A DNA stretch of 64,000 nt, taken from NCBI RefSeq assembly GCF_001180245.1, contig NZ_CVSV01000131.1, positions 248,001-312,000 on the forward strand. The letters run 5' to 3'. This document shows positions 18,635-29,277 of the stretch, piece by piece. Positions within the stretch are counted from its first letter, which is position 1. The number at the start of each line of letters is the position of its first letter. A program made the translations under genes and the position numbers. The notes under the pieces were generated by a model. That model saw only the letters and a program-made list of their open reading frames with translations, was not told the origin of the DNA and did not search any database. This DNA comes from Prochlorococcus marinus. GTDB taxonomy: Bacteria; Cyanobacteriota; Cyanobacteriia; PCC-6307; Cyanobiaceae.

Positions 18635-19855
18635 TCAACTATTTTTTTTAAAGTTTGATCTCTTTTTTGCAAGTTCAATGAACCAACTTATATATTCTTT
18701 GGGACCATTTTTAAAAACCATATCAAACTTTAAGTTGTCATAATTATCACTAATTCCTATTAAACCAGTTTTTTTTGTAGAAGGTCTTTCAACTTCGCCA
18801 GAACTACTATCCACAAAAATGATTTTATTATTTATACCAAATTCATTACCTAATATTTGTATAAATTCTAGAAAAGATCTATCACTTCCTCCTCTTAAAA
18901 AACTTTTCTCATCATTATTTTTTTTTGATGTCACTGTGTCTCCTACTCCTATAATCAAAGGCATATCTTCTCTTTGAATATTTAATTTGCATAAATCTAT
19001 TTTTTCTGCAATAGAATTTGGAGAATTTCTAAAATTAAAATTACTTCCAAAAGGAGCTTTGCCAGTTTTAAGGTTAATGAATTTATTTAAAAGAAATAAA
19101 ACTCCAGAATCTTTAACTGCTCCTTTTATAAGTAATTGTATATCTGTCGATCCAATATCATCTTTAGAAGAAAGTTTAATTAGTTCTCTATCATTTTTAT
19201 TACCTAAATTTGGTGAAATATGAAGAAAAAATGAGTTCTTGAGGCCTTCGGATTCAGCTTTTAAGATGATTTCATTCATCATTTTCTCAAAACTAATTTG
19301 AATAAGTTTTCTTTTCTCAGAATCATTGTTAACTAAATCAAATAGACTATTAAAATTAATGGTTGGTGAGAAGCGCGTTTCGCATATTGATTTTACTGCG
19401 TGAAAATTGATATCTTCTTGGCTAAGTTCAGGAAAAATATTCTTAACTATAAAATTAAACTTTGGTCTTATTAGACTAGGTACTTTAGATAAAAAATGTA
19501 GTTCTTTTTCTGATACTCCTTCAAAACTTATTTCTCCATTGTTATCTTGATACTCTACTCCACAGGCTGCTAAACCTCTAAAGTATAGTTCTTTGCTTTT
19601 AGGCTCAGTTGTACTTCTTAAACTCCTTTCTATTATTCTGTTAACCCCTCTTGGACCTTCATGTTCCCCGCAAGTTAATACAAAGAATTCCTCTGCAAAT
19701 TCTTTTACTGCATAGATATATTTTGGTTCTAATTTTCTAGTCATTGGATCTTTAACTAGAGGGATACAAACTCCGTCAATGTCTTGAATAATTAAGATAT
19801 TTTTAGAAGAAATTAATTGTTTTTGTGTCTTTAAATTACTTGCCATATATTCCAT
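18635..19855 (-). CDS. stpA: Glucosylglycerol-3-phosphate phosphatase
   Basis: 406 aa cytoplasmic phosphatase of the cyanobacterial StpA type. The N-terminal QDIDGVC (Asp25, Asp27) is the HAD-like phosphate-attack motif, and VGDTVTS/GGSDRSFLEF later supplies further acidic metal ligands. It releases the compatible solute glucosylglycerol from its phosphate. A second ATG three codons in (19846) is an equally good start. The next gene upstream, divergent, is a glycerol-3-phosphate-dehydrogenase-like protein, suggesting a compatible-solute locus. Confidence 0.78.
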   Translation of the reverse strand: MEYMASNLKTQKQLISSKNILIIQDIDGVCIPLVKDPMTRKLEPKYIYAVKEFAEEFFVLTCGEHEGPRGVNRIIERSLRSTTEPKSKELYFRGLAACGVEYQDNNGEISFEGVSEKELHFLSKVPSLIRPKFNFIVKNIFPELSQEDINFHAVKSICETRFSPTINFNSLFDLVNNDSEKRKLIQISFEKMMNEIILKAESEGLKNSFFLHISPNLGNKNDRELIKLSSKDDIGSTDIQLLIKGAVKDSGVLFLLNKFINLKTGKAPFGSNFNFRNSPNSIAEKIDLCKLNIQREDMPLIIGVGDTVTSKKNNDEKSFLRGGSDRSFLEFIQILGNEFGINNKIIFVDSSSGEVERPSTKKTGLIGISDNYDNLKFDMVFKNGPKEYISWFIELAKKRSNFKKNS

Positions 19856-20021
19856 ATTTATAATTATTTCTCTTTTAATTTAATTTCGATATCTCAAAGA
19901 AATTATAAATTAAAAAATTCAATATTTACAATAAATAATTTGCTATGGTCAAGAATTGCTTTAATGTAGAAAAAGTTTGGTATGAGTTAGAAATTAAAAA
20001 ATTTATCAAGAATTTCCAAAA

Positions 20022-21530
20022 ATGAAGAATAATTTTATTGAAAACATAAAAGATGAAAAAAATTTTTATTCATTTATTGAAGATTTAGAAAACAGCAAAG
20101 TTGGATTTTACAGTGTTGGTTTATATCCTGCATCGTTAGCATATAACTGTGCTATGCATGGAAAATCTAATAATATTCTCTTAGCGCCTAGGGAAGATAG
20201 AGATTTGTTAGGCGCTTTCACAAATGATGTCCTTTCTGATATGGATGATGAAACTATTGAAAAGATTAAGAGAATGGGACATTATTCTTTAGAGGGAATA
20301 AGAAAGTCTTTTGACCTTAAAGATCTTCTCTTGGAATGTGAGATAGTTATTCTTGCTTCAAACAGTAACCACATTCAAGATGATGTTAAAAATGCTTTAA
20401 AACTTAGAAAAACTTTAAAAAGAGAAAATGTGGTTCTTGGCTGTCTCGTTGGTTCTTTTTGCGTTGATAATAAAAACAAAAACCCCTTTATTCTCTGTAA
20501 TAAATATCCAAATTTAGCTTTTTTTACAGGATTTCATCGTCACGGTGCTTTACGAAATCCTAATGATAGTTTTACTGCGAATTTCTGCCATCCTGATGCC
20601 CTAACTGCTTTAATAGGAGCTCGAATTTTGAATCAATTGTCACCGAAAATCCAAGTTTCTCCTGGAGTTCATAATATTGAATGCCAATACATAAAATCAA
20701 TAAAAAACATCTCATCCATATTTGCAGGTTTTGTAAATAACTTCCATTCCGATAAGCCAGGTATGCTACCCACCATTAATACGATTTTGTTGACACAATG
20801 TTTGGATCAGGCCGCAACAGTATCACTACAAGTAAGAAAAGAAAATAAATTAGACAATAAATATCTTTCATTAAAGGAACTTGGTTATGGTGAAGAAATA
20901 ATTAGTGCAAAGGAAAAAATTGATGATAAATTTTTTGAAAAAGGAGATTATACTTTTTCTCAATTAAATGCTGTTAAAGCTGATGTTTTAGGGAGCATGA
21001 CTCTCCCAACTGAAGGAAAACCAACAAGGAATTTCCAGGCAGGACAAGTTCTCTCAGATATGCTTTTGCAACTCAAAAGATGTCCAAAAGATGTCTCAGA
21101 ATTTGTGAATTGGTGTAATAAATACTCCCTCAGTCAAGGAGGTTTAGAAGGTCTAAAATCCTTAAAATTTTGGCCAGAAATTTATAAAGAATTCAAAATT
21201 AAAAATAATAATTGTTCAATGATAAATCTGATTTATTTATGCTTTAATGCTAATTCAGAAGAAAAAAAAGAAATTTATAAGGTTTTAATTAGTTCAGAAG
21301 AAATCACTAATTTTTGCCAAGAATCTGTGAAATCTGAATTATCTTTAGAACTAAATGAAAAATTAAAAGGAGATTATCTTTTTGATGATATTGAAATTTT
21401 CTTCAAGAAATTTTTTATTGACAAAGAGCAAAATGATCTTAAATATAATGATTCTAGTAATCAAATTTCAAAAAAAAATCCAAATTATATTAATGTATTG
21501 AAAATTATTAATAATTATTTTAATAATTGA
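20022..21530 (+). CDS. Dehydrogenase-like protein, NAD(P)-binding, glycerol-3-phosphate dehydrogenase-related
   Basis: 502 aa, longer than ordinary GpsA (about 330). The N-terminus reads as a Rossmann fold (VGFYSVGLYPASLAYNCAMHGK), then a segment reminiscent of GPDH (CEIVILASNSNHIQDDVKNAL, VLGCLVGSF) and a helical C-terminal region with ADVLGSMTLPTEGKPTRNFQAG. It is divergent from stpA, so a role in providing a phosphorylated C3 or sugar precursor for compatible solutes is possible. The function is not established; I would not give it a symbol. Confidence 0.55.
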   Translation: MKNNFIENIKDEKNFYSFIEDLENSKVGFYSVGLYPASLAYNCAMHGKSNNILLAPREDRDLLGAFTNDVLSDMDDETIEKIKRMGHYSLEGIRKSFDLKDLLLECEIVILASNSNHIQDDVKNALKLRKTLKRENVVLGCLVGSFCVDNKNKNPFILCNKYPNLAFFTGFHRHGALRNPNDSFTANFCHPDALTALIGARILNQLSPKIQVSPGVHNIECQYIKSIKNISSIFAGFVNNFHSDKPGMLPTINTILLTQCLDQAATVSLQVRKENKLDNKYLSLKELGYGEEIISAKEKIDDKFFEKGDYTFSQLNAVKADVLGSMTLPTEGKPTRNFQAGQVLSDMLLQLKRCPKDVSEFVNWCNKYSLSQGGLEGLKSLKFWPEIYKEFKIKNNNCSMINLIYLCFNANSEEKKEIYKVLISSEEITNFCQESVKSELSLELNEKLKGDYLFDDIEIFFKKFFIDKEQNDLKYNDSSNQISKKNPNYINVLKIINNYFNN

Positions 21531-21620
21531 TTATTTACTTAATTTACAAAAAACTAATTTTTTCATTTATTTACTAATCTTGATTGCAGGGTTAGAATTA
21601 TTATAATTTAAAAGGTTTTT

Positions 21621-22280
21621 TTGAAAAAGGAATTATCACATCGTTCTCATGAACTCAAAACTCTTGGTTGGAATCAAGAAGATTTGACAAGATACGAAGA
21701 TTTATGGGAGTACAGTCAAAGATGGGGATTAATAAATTTAGAAAGAGAAGATAGACAGTTTTTGAAGAAAGCAGAAAAGTTACTCCCAAAGATTCAAAAT
21801 AAAAAGATATCCGTTAAAAAAACTATTGAAGAAAAATCATATTATTTATGGTTAAATTTTTACCTAGATGAAATTAATATTTTTAGTAATTCTAATCTTC
21901 CAAAAAATAAACATGCTGTTTGGACACTCTTAATTGAAGAGGAATTAAAACTTCTTAAGGAATTACAACCAGTTATGGGTCTTCCAGATACTTTAAAAGC
22001 CAAGAATCTATTCGAAAATAGAAAACAGCTTATAAATAAAGCGTTTAGCCAATTTGACGCTAAAAAAAACGATAAGGTTTTCAACTTTGATGAGGTTTTA
22101 AACAACTCTGAAAAAGATGTTAGTAAGAATTGGAAATCAATTGCTGAAAAAGACCCCGAGTTTAATAAAACTTTTCCAATAATTGAATCTGCAAGTATTG
22201 AGAAACTCAGATCTGCGATTAAAGAGAATTTGAGTTTATATATGAAAGATAATTACCCCTCATTAAAAAAGGATTTATAA
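21621..22280 (+). CDS. Conserved helical protein of unknown function
   Basis: 219 aa, TTG start, no signal or membrane helix. Charged and probably all-helical, with Trp-rich N-terminal WNQEDLTRYEDLWEYSQRWGL. It lies between the dehydrogenase-like gene and metY on the same strand. No family recognised. Confidence 0.6.
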   Translation: MKKELSHRSHELKTLGWNQEDLTRYEDLWEYSQRWGLINLEREDRQFLKKAEKLLPKIQNKKISVKKTIEEKSYYLWLNFYLDEINIFSNSNLPKNKHAVWTLLIEEELKLLKELQPVMGLPDTLKAKNLFENRKQLINKAFSQFDAKKNDKVFNFDEVLNNSEKDVSKNWKSIAEKDPEFNKTFPIIESASIEKLRSAIKENLSLYMKDNYPSLKKDL

Positions 22281-22325
22281 ATATTTATCTTTTTTTTGTT
22301 TTTTTTTTGGACTTTTCTAAGTTAA

Positions 22326-23681
<1,356 letters not shown>

Positions 23682-23694
23682 GAAAGAAGATTTA

Positions 23695-24585
23695 TTGGCT
23701 TTAATAATTCCTAGTAACTATCACAAAATAAGTGATGTTGAGAAAAATCATATATCTTGGATTGAACCAGAATTGGCAAAAAGACAGGATATACGTCCTC
23801 TTAGGATTGGTATTTTAAATATCATGCCTCTTGGAAAGCAGTATGAATTTAACTTACTACATCCACTTGGTTTATCTCCTCTTCAAATTGAGCCAGTTTG
23901 GATAAAGCTTGAAACTCACTCTTATAAAACATGGGATCTTAATCATCTAAATAATCTATATATAACTTGGGAAGAAGCAAATAATCCAGATCCGTTAGAT
24001 GGAATCATTATTACTGGAGCACCTATTGAGCACCTAGCCTTTGAGGAGGTTAATTATTGGGATGAATTTGTGAAAATTGTACATGAAGCGAGAAATTCTT
24101 GTGCGAGTACTCTTGGATTATGTTGGGCGGGCTTTGCGTTGGCTTATTTGGCAGGGGTTGATAAGCAGGTTTTTGATAGGAAATTATTTGGGGTATTCCC
24201 TTTAAAAAGTCTTGTTCCTGGACATCCATTGATGGGTACACAAGATGATGAATTTATATGTCCTCAAAGTAGATTTGCGGGATTATCAGATTTGGAAATG
24301 GAGAAGGCCCAAAAAGAAGGAAGATTGAATTTGTTGGCTTATGGAGAAAACGTCGGATATACAATATTTGAATCTAATGATCAAAAACAACTTATGCATT
24401 TAGGACATCCTGAATATACGGTGCATAGAATTATTAGTGAAATTGAAAGAGATAAAGAAAAGGGAGATGTTCCTCCTCCTAAAAATTTTGATCCAAATAG
24501 TTCAAAAACAACTTGGAGGTCTCATAGGAATTTGCTTTTTCAGCAATGGCTATGGTTTTGTTATCAACAAGTTAGTCTTAATTAA
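23695..24585 (+). CDS. metA: Homoserine O-acyltransferase, MetA family (likely acetyl-specific)
   Basis: 296 aa, the typical MetA length. The nucleophile is Cys143 (LGLCWAGF), with GHPEYT giving the catalytic His and Glu region. It activates homoserine for sulfhydrylation by the adjacent MetY. The position that in E. coli MetA is Gly111 (TGAPLG) is Glu here (ITGAPIE, Glu112); in this family Glu at that site has been linked to acetyl-CoA rather than succinyl-CoA use, which fits MetY. TTG start. Confidence 0.93.
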   Translation: MALIIPSNYHKISDVEKNHISWIEPELAKRQDIRPLRIGILNIMPLGKQYEFNLLHPLGLSPLQIEPVWIKLETHSYKTWDLNHLNNLYITWEEANNPDPLDGIIITGAPIEHLAFEEVNYWDEFVKIVHEARNSCASTLGLCWAGFALAYLAGVDKQVFDRKLFGVFPLKSLVPGHPLMGTQDDEFICPQSRFAGLSDLEMEKAQKEGRLNLLAYGENVGYTIFESNDQKQLMHLGHPEYTVHRIISEIERDKEKGDVPPPKNFDPNSSKTTWRSHRNLLFQQWLWFCYQQVSLN

Positions 24586-24590
24586 CTTCT

Positions 24591-26156
24591 TTAATGAGCG
24601 CTTTCTATACCACCTAGTCTTTCAAATAAGTTAAGACTTTCTTTATTTAATCCTACAATTTCAACCTTAGTACCACCATTATGGAACTTTCTAATGATTT
24701 GCTCAAGAGCAACAACGCCACTTTGATCCCAAATATGAGCTGAAGACATATCAATCACAATATTTTCTGGATGATCATGAATATCAAATCCTTGTAAAAA
24801 ATAAATTTTGCTTACAAAAAATAATTGTCCTTTTACTTTGTAGGTAGTCAAATTATTTTCTTTCGCTCTTGAGACAGTAATAACTTTTGCGACTTTTCTG
24901 CTGAATAGAATTGCAGCTAATGCAACTCCTGCAATAACTCCAAGTGCAAGATTATGGGGTTTTGTAAGCATAGTAACTGCAAAAGTCGTTAGCATAACTG
25001 AAGTATCACTTTTAGGTATCTTTCTAATATTTTTTAATCCATTTATATCTGCTGTACTTATTGCGATAGTTATCATGATTGCTACTAAAGCAGCCATTGG
25101 TATTGCTCCAATCCAAGACTTCAAGAGGATAATCATAATTAGAAGAGATATACCTGAGGAGAGGGTTGATAATCTAGATTTACCACCATTTTCAGTATTC
25201 ATAACAGATTGCCCAACTAAGGCACATCCTGCCATCCCACCAAATAAGGATGCCACAATATTTGCTATTCCCTGTCCTCTTGCTTCTTGATTTTTATTAG
25301 AACTTGTATCAGTTACATCGTCTAAAATGTCTTGAGTCAAGAAGGTTTCCATTAGACCCACAAGAGATATTGCAAGTGAAGTCGGTAAAATTATTCCTAA
25401 TGTTTCAAGACTAAAAGGTACTTTCCCATTTTCTATTGATCCAAAAGGAAGCGAAATACTTGGTAATCCATCAGGCAATTTACCCAAATCGCTAACTGTT
25501 GGGACATCTAGATTAAAGAATATGCTTATAAGAGTAATTACTACTATTGCGACAAGTTGAGACGGGACTACTTTTGTGATTCTTGGAAGCCCATAGATAA
25601 TTACTAATCCTAGGGTTACAAGAATCCAAACTACTGGAATCTGAGAGTTTACTGGATATTGACTTATAGTTTGTTCAACTAATCCTTTTGACTCTTTAAT
25701 ACCTATTCCTAACTGAGGTAGTTGTGCTTGAAATATTAAAAGTGCTAGTGCATTTACAAATCCACTTAATACTCCTGTTGGAACGAATCGCATTTGGTAG
25801 GCAAGTCTTAAATATCCCCAAATAATTTGGAATATTCCAGTTAATATTCCAGCTGCAATCAGATATGGGACTCCTAATCCAGGCGCTTGTGATTCTCCAT
25901 AAGCAACAAGTCCAGTCATTAAAAGAGCTGTTGAACCTGTGGCTGAAGTGATCATCCCCCTTCTTCCTCCAACAATCGCACTTGTTATAGATAAGCAAAA
26001 TGCACCAAAAAGGCCAACTTTAGGATCTACACCAGCTATACCTGAAAAAGCAATTGCTTCTGGGATCATTGCAAAAGCAACAACTAAGCCTGAGAGAATA
26101 TTTGACTTTGGATCATCTAACCAATTTTTTGATAAATATCTTGAGAAATTTGCCAT
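24591..26156 (-). CDS. SulP-family anion transporter with STAS domain
   Basis: 521 aa. About ten to twelve membrane helices occupy residues 15-410; the conserved SulP N-terminal sequence (NILSGLVVAFAMIPEAIAFSGIAGVDPKVGL) is clear. A cytoplasmic STAS domain follows (about 425-521: IVIDMSSAHIWDQSGVVALEQII). It transports sulfate or bicarbonate with sodium or protons. Its convergent position next to metY-metA might suggest sulfate, but BicA-type bicarbonate uptake is equally possible on sequence. Plasma membrane. Confidence 0.85.
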   Translation of the reverse strand: MANFSRYLSKNWLDDPKSNILSGLVVAFAMIPEAIAFSGIAGVDPKVGLFGAFCLSITSAIVGGRRGMITSATGSTALLMTGLVAYGESQAPGLGVPYLIAAGILTGIFQIIWGYLRLAYQMRFVPTGVLSGFVNALALLIFQAQLPQLGIGIKESKGLVEQTISQYPVNSQIPVVWILVTLGLVIIYGLPRITKVVPSQLVAIVVITLISIFFNLDVPTVSDLGKLPDGLPSISLPFGSIENGKVPFSLETLGIILPTSLAISLVGLMETFLTQDILDDVTDTSSNKNQEARGQGIANIVASLFGGMAGCALVGQSVMNTENGGKSRLSTLSSGISLLIMIILLKSWIGAIPMAALVAIMITIAISTADINGLKNIRKIPKSDTSVMLTTFAVTMLTKPHNLALGVIAGVALAAILFSRKVAKVITVSRAKENNLTTYKVKGQLFFVSKIYFLQGFDIHDHPENIVIDMSSAHIWDQSGVVALEQIIRKFHNGGTKVEIVGLNKESLNLFERLGGIESAH

Positions 26157-26186
26157 TGTAAGTTTCTTTATACTTTTGAAGTTACC

Positions 26187-27467
26187 TCATAAAGGAGGCA
26201 AAATACCTTTTGGGTCAAAAATATTCTTTAAAGTTTTTAATTCATTCACTCTATTTCCAAAAGCTAAGTGAAGTTCTTCCTCATGAGAATTCAAATGATT
26301 ATGCAATTGGGCCAAGTGAATATTTGGATAAAACCTTTTCAACTTATTCCATGATTTATAAATCCATTCCAAAGCGACTTCTTTTTCTTGAAGATCATTT
26401 TTTTTCCATGATGCATATATCCATGGTTTCCAAGTACTTTTTCTGTGAACAAAAAAGCTTGAGCCATGATTTAACTTTTTAGTTTTGCAACCTAATTGTT
26501 GAGAAGCAATGTAACAGGAATTATTAGGTTTACTATCCATTATTTCATCCAAACATTTTATGAAAATTGGGATATTATTTTTTAAATCTTCTCCAAGAAG
26601 ACTAATTACCTCAGAATGGTTATTTGCATTCAGCTCATATAAATTCAATTCCTTTGGGAAGAAATTTATTTTGTTAAAATTCTCATAAAATTGTTTTTCT
26701 AGAGTAGGGAAATTGTCGAGAAGCATTAGGCATTCTTCTGTTCTTTTATCCTCTAAATTATTTTTGAGTTCAGCAAAAATATATATATAAATTTTTTGGG
26801 CATAAATCCATTGAAGACTTATATTTTCTGGAAATTCCTCTGATAGTTTTATTATTTCTGTAAGTTCATTTAGATTTACAAATCCTTCAATAACCTTAAT
26901 TGAATTAGATTGAATAGTCTTAAGTTCTATTTCGGTAATAATTGAAAAGAAGGGTGCTGCGCCTTTAATTGCTTCCCAAATTAATTGTTCTTCTGGATTT
27001 ATTTGATTTTTTTTTAAAGAAATAAATCTGCCATTTCCCAAGAAACCTTTTATTGATTCAATATTATCAATGGCTAATCCGTAGGCTCTACTGAGCGGGC
27101 TGACTCCACCAGTAAGTATATAGCCTGCTCCAGGAAGTTTAGAAAGTCCGATTGGGAAACTTCGATTATGTTTTTGTAAATAATTTATTAGGTCCCCCAT
27201 TATTACTCCACCTCCAATTGTTACTAAATTAGTTTTTCTATCTAGGTGAATTTTGCTGTAATTTCTTCTTAGATCAAGAGTTGTAAAACCATTTTTTGCA
27301 CAGCTGGAGGTTGTACCTCCACTACATACGCAAAGGTGCTCAAATTTTTCACTAGAATAAATACTCCCATTAAATATTGAGTCATCAACTTCATAAATTA
27401 ATTTCTTAAATTTTGCATCCTTTGAGTTGATATTTGGAACTTCAAGCAAGTTATTTTTATTTTTCAC
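26187..27467 (-). CDS. FAD-binding oxidoreductase (PCMH type)
   Basis: 426 aa. The N-terminal half has the FAD-binding PCMH fold: SGGTTSSCAKNG, TIGGGVIMGDLINYL and GYILTGGVSPLSRAYGLAIDNI, with the GG-V motif for the flavin. The C-terminal region ends with a characteristic FDPKGILPPL. It oxidises a small alcohol or hydroxyacid; the substrate is unknown. Its start region overlaps the open frame upstream of the divergent chelatase gene. Confidence 0.78.
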   Translation of the reverse strand: MKNKNNLLEVPNINSKDAKFKKLIYEVDDSIFNGSIYSSEKFEHLCVCSGGTTSSCAKNGFTTLDLRRNYSKIHLDRKTNLVTIGGGVIMGDLINYLQKHNRSFPIGLSKLPGAGYILTGGVSPLSRAYGLAIDNIESIKGFLGNGRFISLKKNQINPEEQLIWEAIKGAAPFFSIITEIELKTIQSNSIKVIEGFVNLNELTEIIKLSEEFPENISLQWIYAQKIYIYIFAELKNNLEDKRTEECLMLLDNFPTLEKQFYENFNKINFFPKELNLYELNANNHSEVISLLGEDLKNNIPIFIKCLDEIMDSKPNNSCYIASQQLGCKTKKLNHGSSFFVHRKSTWKPWIYASWKKNDLQEKEVALEWIYKSWNKLKRFYPNIHLAQLHNHLNSHEEELHLAFGNRVNELKTLKNIFDPKGILPPL

Positions 27468-27508
27468 TACATGATATTGTTCTTTACTATTATGGTATAA
27501 GTAATAAT

Positions 27509-28639
27509 TTGAATTTGGATAATTTAGATTTGAAGTTAAATAATCAAGTTGCGATACTTATCTGTGGACATGGGAGTAGAAATAAACTAGCCATTAGTGA
27601 ATTTCAAGAATTAACTAATTTCATCCAAAAAAGATATCCAAACTTTTTAGTTGAATATGGTTTCTTGGAATTTGCTAAACCTTCGATTGTTGATGCTTTA
27701 GACAAGTTAAAAGATCTTTCTATAAAAAAAGTAATTGCAATACCTGCAATGCTTTTCGCTGCTGGCCATGTAAAAAATGATATACCTAGTCTGCTCATGA
27801 ATTATTCAAGTAAAACAGGAATTGAAATAATTTATGGTAGAGAATTAGGCATTAATAATTTAATGATTAGTGCAGCTTGTGAAAGAGTAAAAGATGTATT
27901 TAAACAAAATAATAATCTCAAACCTGAAGAATCATTATTAGTTGTTGTGGGTAGAGGCTCTTCTGACCCAGATGCGAATTCCAATGTTTCAAAAATTACG
28001 AGAATGATCGTGGAGGGTATTGGTTTAGGGTGGGGGGAAACAGTTTTTTCTGGAGTAACTTTCCCCCTTGTTGAACCTGGCTTGAAAAATGTTGTGAGAC
28101 TTGGTTATAAAAATATAATTGTTTTCCCTTATTTCCTTTTCTCAGGTGTCCTTGTTACAAGAATAAAAAGGCAAAGTGATTTAGTTGCGATTAATAATCC
28201 AAATATTTCATTTATACATGCAAAATATCTTTCGTCGCAGTCTTATGTGGTCGACACTTTTGTAGAAAGGATTGAAGAGATTCTTAATAACGAAGGTAAT
28301 AATTTTATGAATTGCTCAACTTGTAAATATAGATCAAATTTATTTGGCTTTGAAAAAGAAGTTGGAATGGTCCAAGAAAGTCATCATGACCATGTAGAGG
28401 GCTTGGGTATCAGCTGTGATTTATGTGATCCTGAATGTAATGGTGCTTGTGAAATACAAAATCAAATCCCAACTCATAATCAAGAAAAATCAGACACAGG
28501 AGTAGATGATTACTTAGAACATGAACATGTAGAGGTTCATCAACATGAACATAATCACCATCACCATCACCACAGTATTTATCCAAATTCAAAACATCCT
28601 TTAGGACCTGTCACGCTTCGCTTGCCTAATAAAGACTAA
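27509..28639 (+). CDS. cbiX: Sirohydrochlorin cobalto/ferrochelatase with His-rich tail
   Basis: The open frame reaches back to 27434, but that start would overlap the divergent oxidase gene by 34 bp, so I prefer the TTG at 27509 (376 aa). Two CbiX-type chelatase domains are present: ICGHGSRNKLAI near the start and VVGRGSSDPDANSNVSKI in the middle, each with metal-binding His or similar. It inserts cobalt or iron into sirohydrochlorin for B12 or siroheme. The tail has two Cys motifs (CSTCKYR, CDLCDPECNGAC) and a run of six His, probably a metal store or sensor. Confidence 0.85.
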   Translation: MNLDNLDLKLNNQVAILICGHGSRNKLAISEFQELTNFIQKRYPNFLVEYGFLEFAKPSIVDALDKLKDLSIKKVIAIPAMLFAAGHVKNDIPSLLMNYSSKTGIEIIYGRELGINNLMISAACERVKDVFKQNNNLKPEESLLVVVGRGSSDPDANSNVSKITRMIVEGIGLGWGETVFSGVTFPLVEPGLKNVVRLGYKNIIVFPYFLFSGVLVTRIKRQSDLVAINNPNISFIHAKYLSSQSYVVDTFVERIEEILNNEGNNFMNCSTCKYRSNLFGFEKEVGMVQESHHDHVEGLGISCDLCDPECNGACEIQNQIPTHNQEKSDTGVDDYLEHEHVEVHQHEHNHHHHHHSIYPNSKHPLGPVTLRLPNKD

Positions 28640-29019
28640 ATCTTAAGAAAATCAGTTGAAATCAATGAATCACCTGTCTCTTTCTCGAGTAAGTCTTAAT
28701 AGACTCAGTATATATAAGTATTCTTAATATAAAATCATGAAAGTATTTTTAGCTAGATTTTCCACAATTTGCAGGTTGTTTTCCACGTCCAAATCCACAC
28801 TGGATTAGAAATGGCAGTATTTTTAAAAAAAAACAGGACTTCAACATTATTGTTGACTTTTTTTTAAGATCTATTCAATTTCCTTATTTGAAAAAGAAGT
28901 TTTTTAAAAACCCACTTATAACATGAGTCTTATTTGATAATTTGAAAAGTTTACCAGAAGGTTTTTCTTGAAATTTTTAGAGAAAAATATCATTATTGTT
29001 GATGTAGAAAAATAAATTT
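28640..29019. other. 380-bp intergenic region with a cluster of DnaA-box-like sites
   Basis: No protein-coding frame longer than about 23 codons. It contains TTTTCCACA at 28758-28766, TTTTCCACG at 28779-28787 and AAATCCACA at 28791-28799, similar to the cyanobacterial DnaA box TTTTCCACA. The remainder is AT-rich. It could also hold the promoter of the DUF2811 gene. Confidence 0.5.
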
Positions 29020-29277
29020 ATGGATCAAATCAAACAAACAAATTTAACTGATAAGAAACTCGTAGAGTGCTCTTCAAATAAAGTCTCATTAGAAACAGAG
29101 CTTTCAGAAACTCTTTATAACACTATGAAAGATTTCGTATTAAGTAATCCTACTTGGGATCAATATAAGCTTATAAATTCAGCATTAGCTACTTTTCTCG
29201 TTCAAAACGGTTGTACAGATAATTCAGTCTCAGAAATTTATTTAAATCAATTATTTACACCCTCTAAGTCTTTTTAA
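29020..29277 (+). CDS. DUF2811 family protein
   Basis: 85 aa. The core VSLETELSETLYNTMKDFVLSNPTWDQYKLINSALATFLVQNG matches the cyanobacterial DUF2811 pattern (a helical domain with the NPxWDQ motif). Function unknown, soluble. The last 14 bp overlap the convergent GMC oxidoreductase gene. Confidence 0.75.
   Translation: MDQIKQTNLTDKKLVECSSNKVSLETELSETLYNTMKDFVLSNPTWDQYKLINSALATFLVQNGCTDNSVSEIYLNQLFTPSKSF

Noticed and set aside
28541..28575. CAT/CAC repeats as a possible simple-sequence repeat or CRISPR-like array
   Set aside because: It encodes the His-rich tail of the chelatase; there are no spacers. No CRISPR array was seen anywhere.
28758..28799. A chromosomal replication origin
   Set aside because: DnaA-like boxes are present, but there is no dnaA or dnaN nearby and no AT-rich unwinding arrangement that is distinct from the background, so only a binding cluster is proposed.
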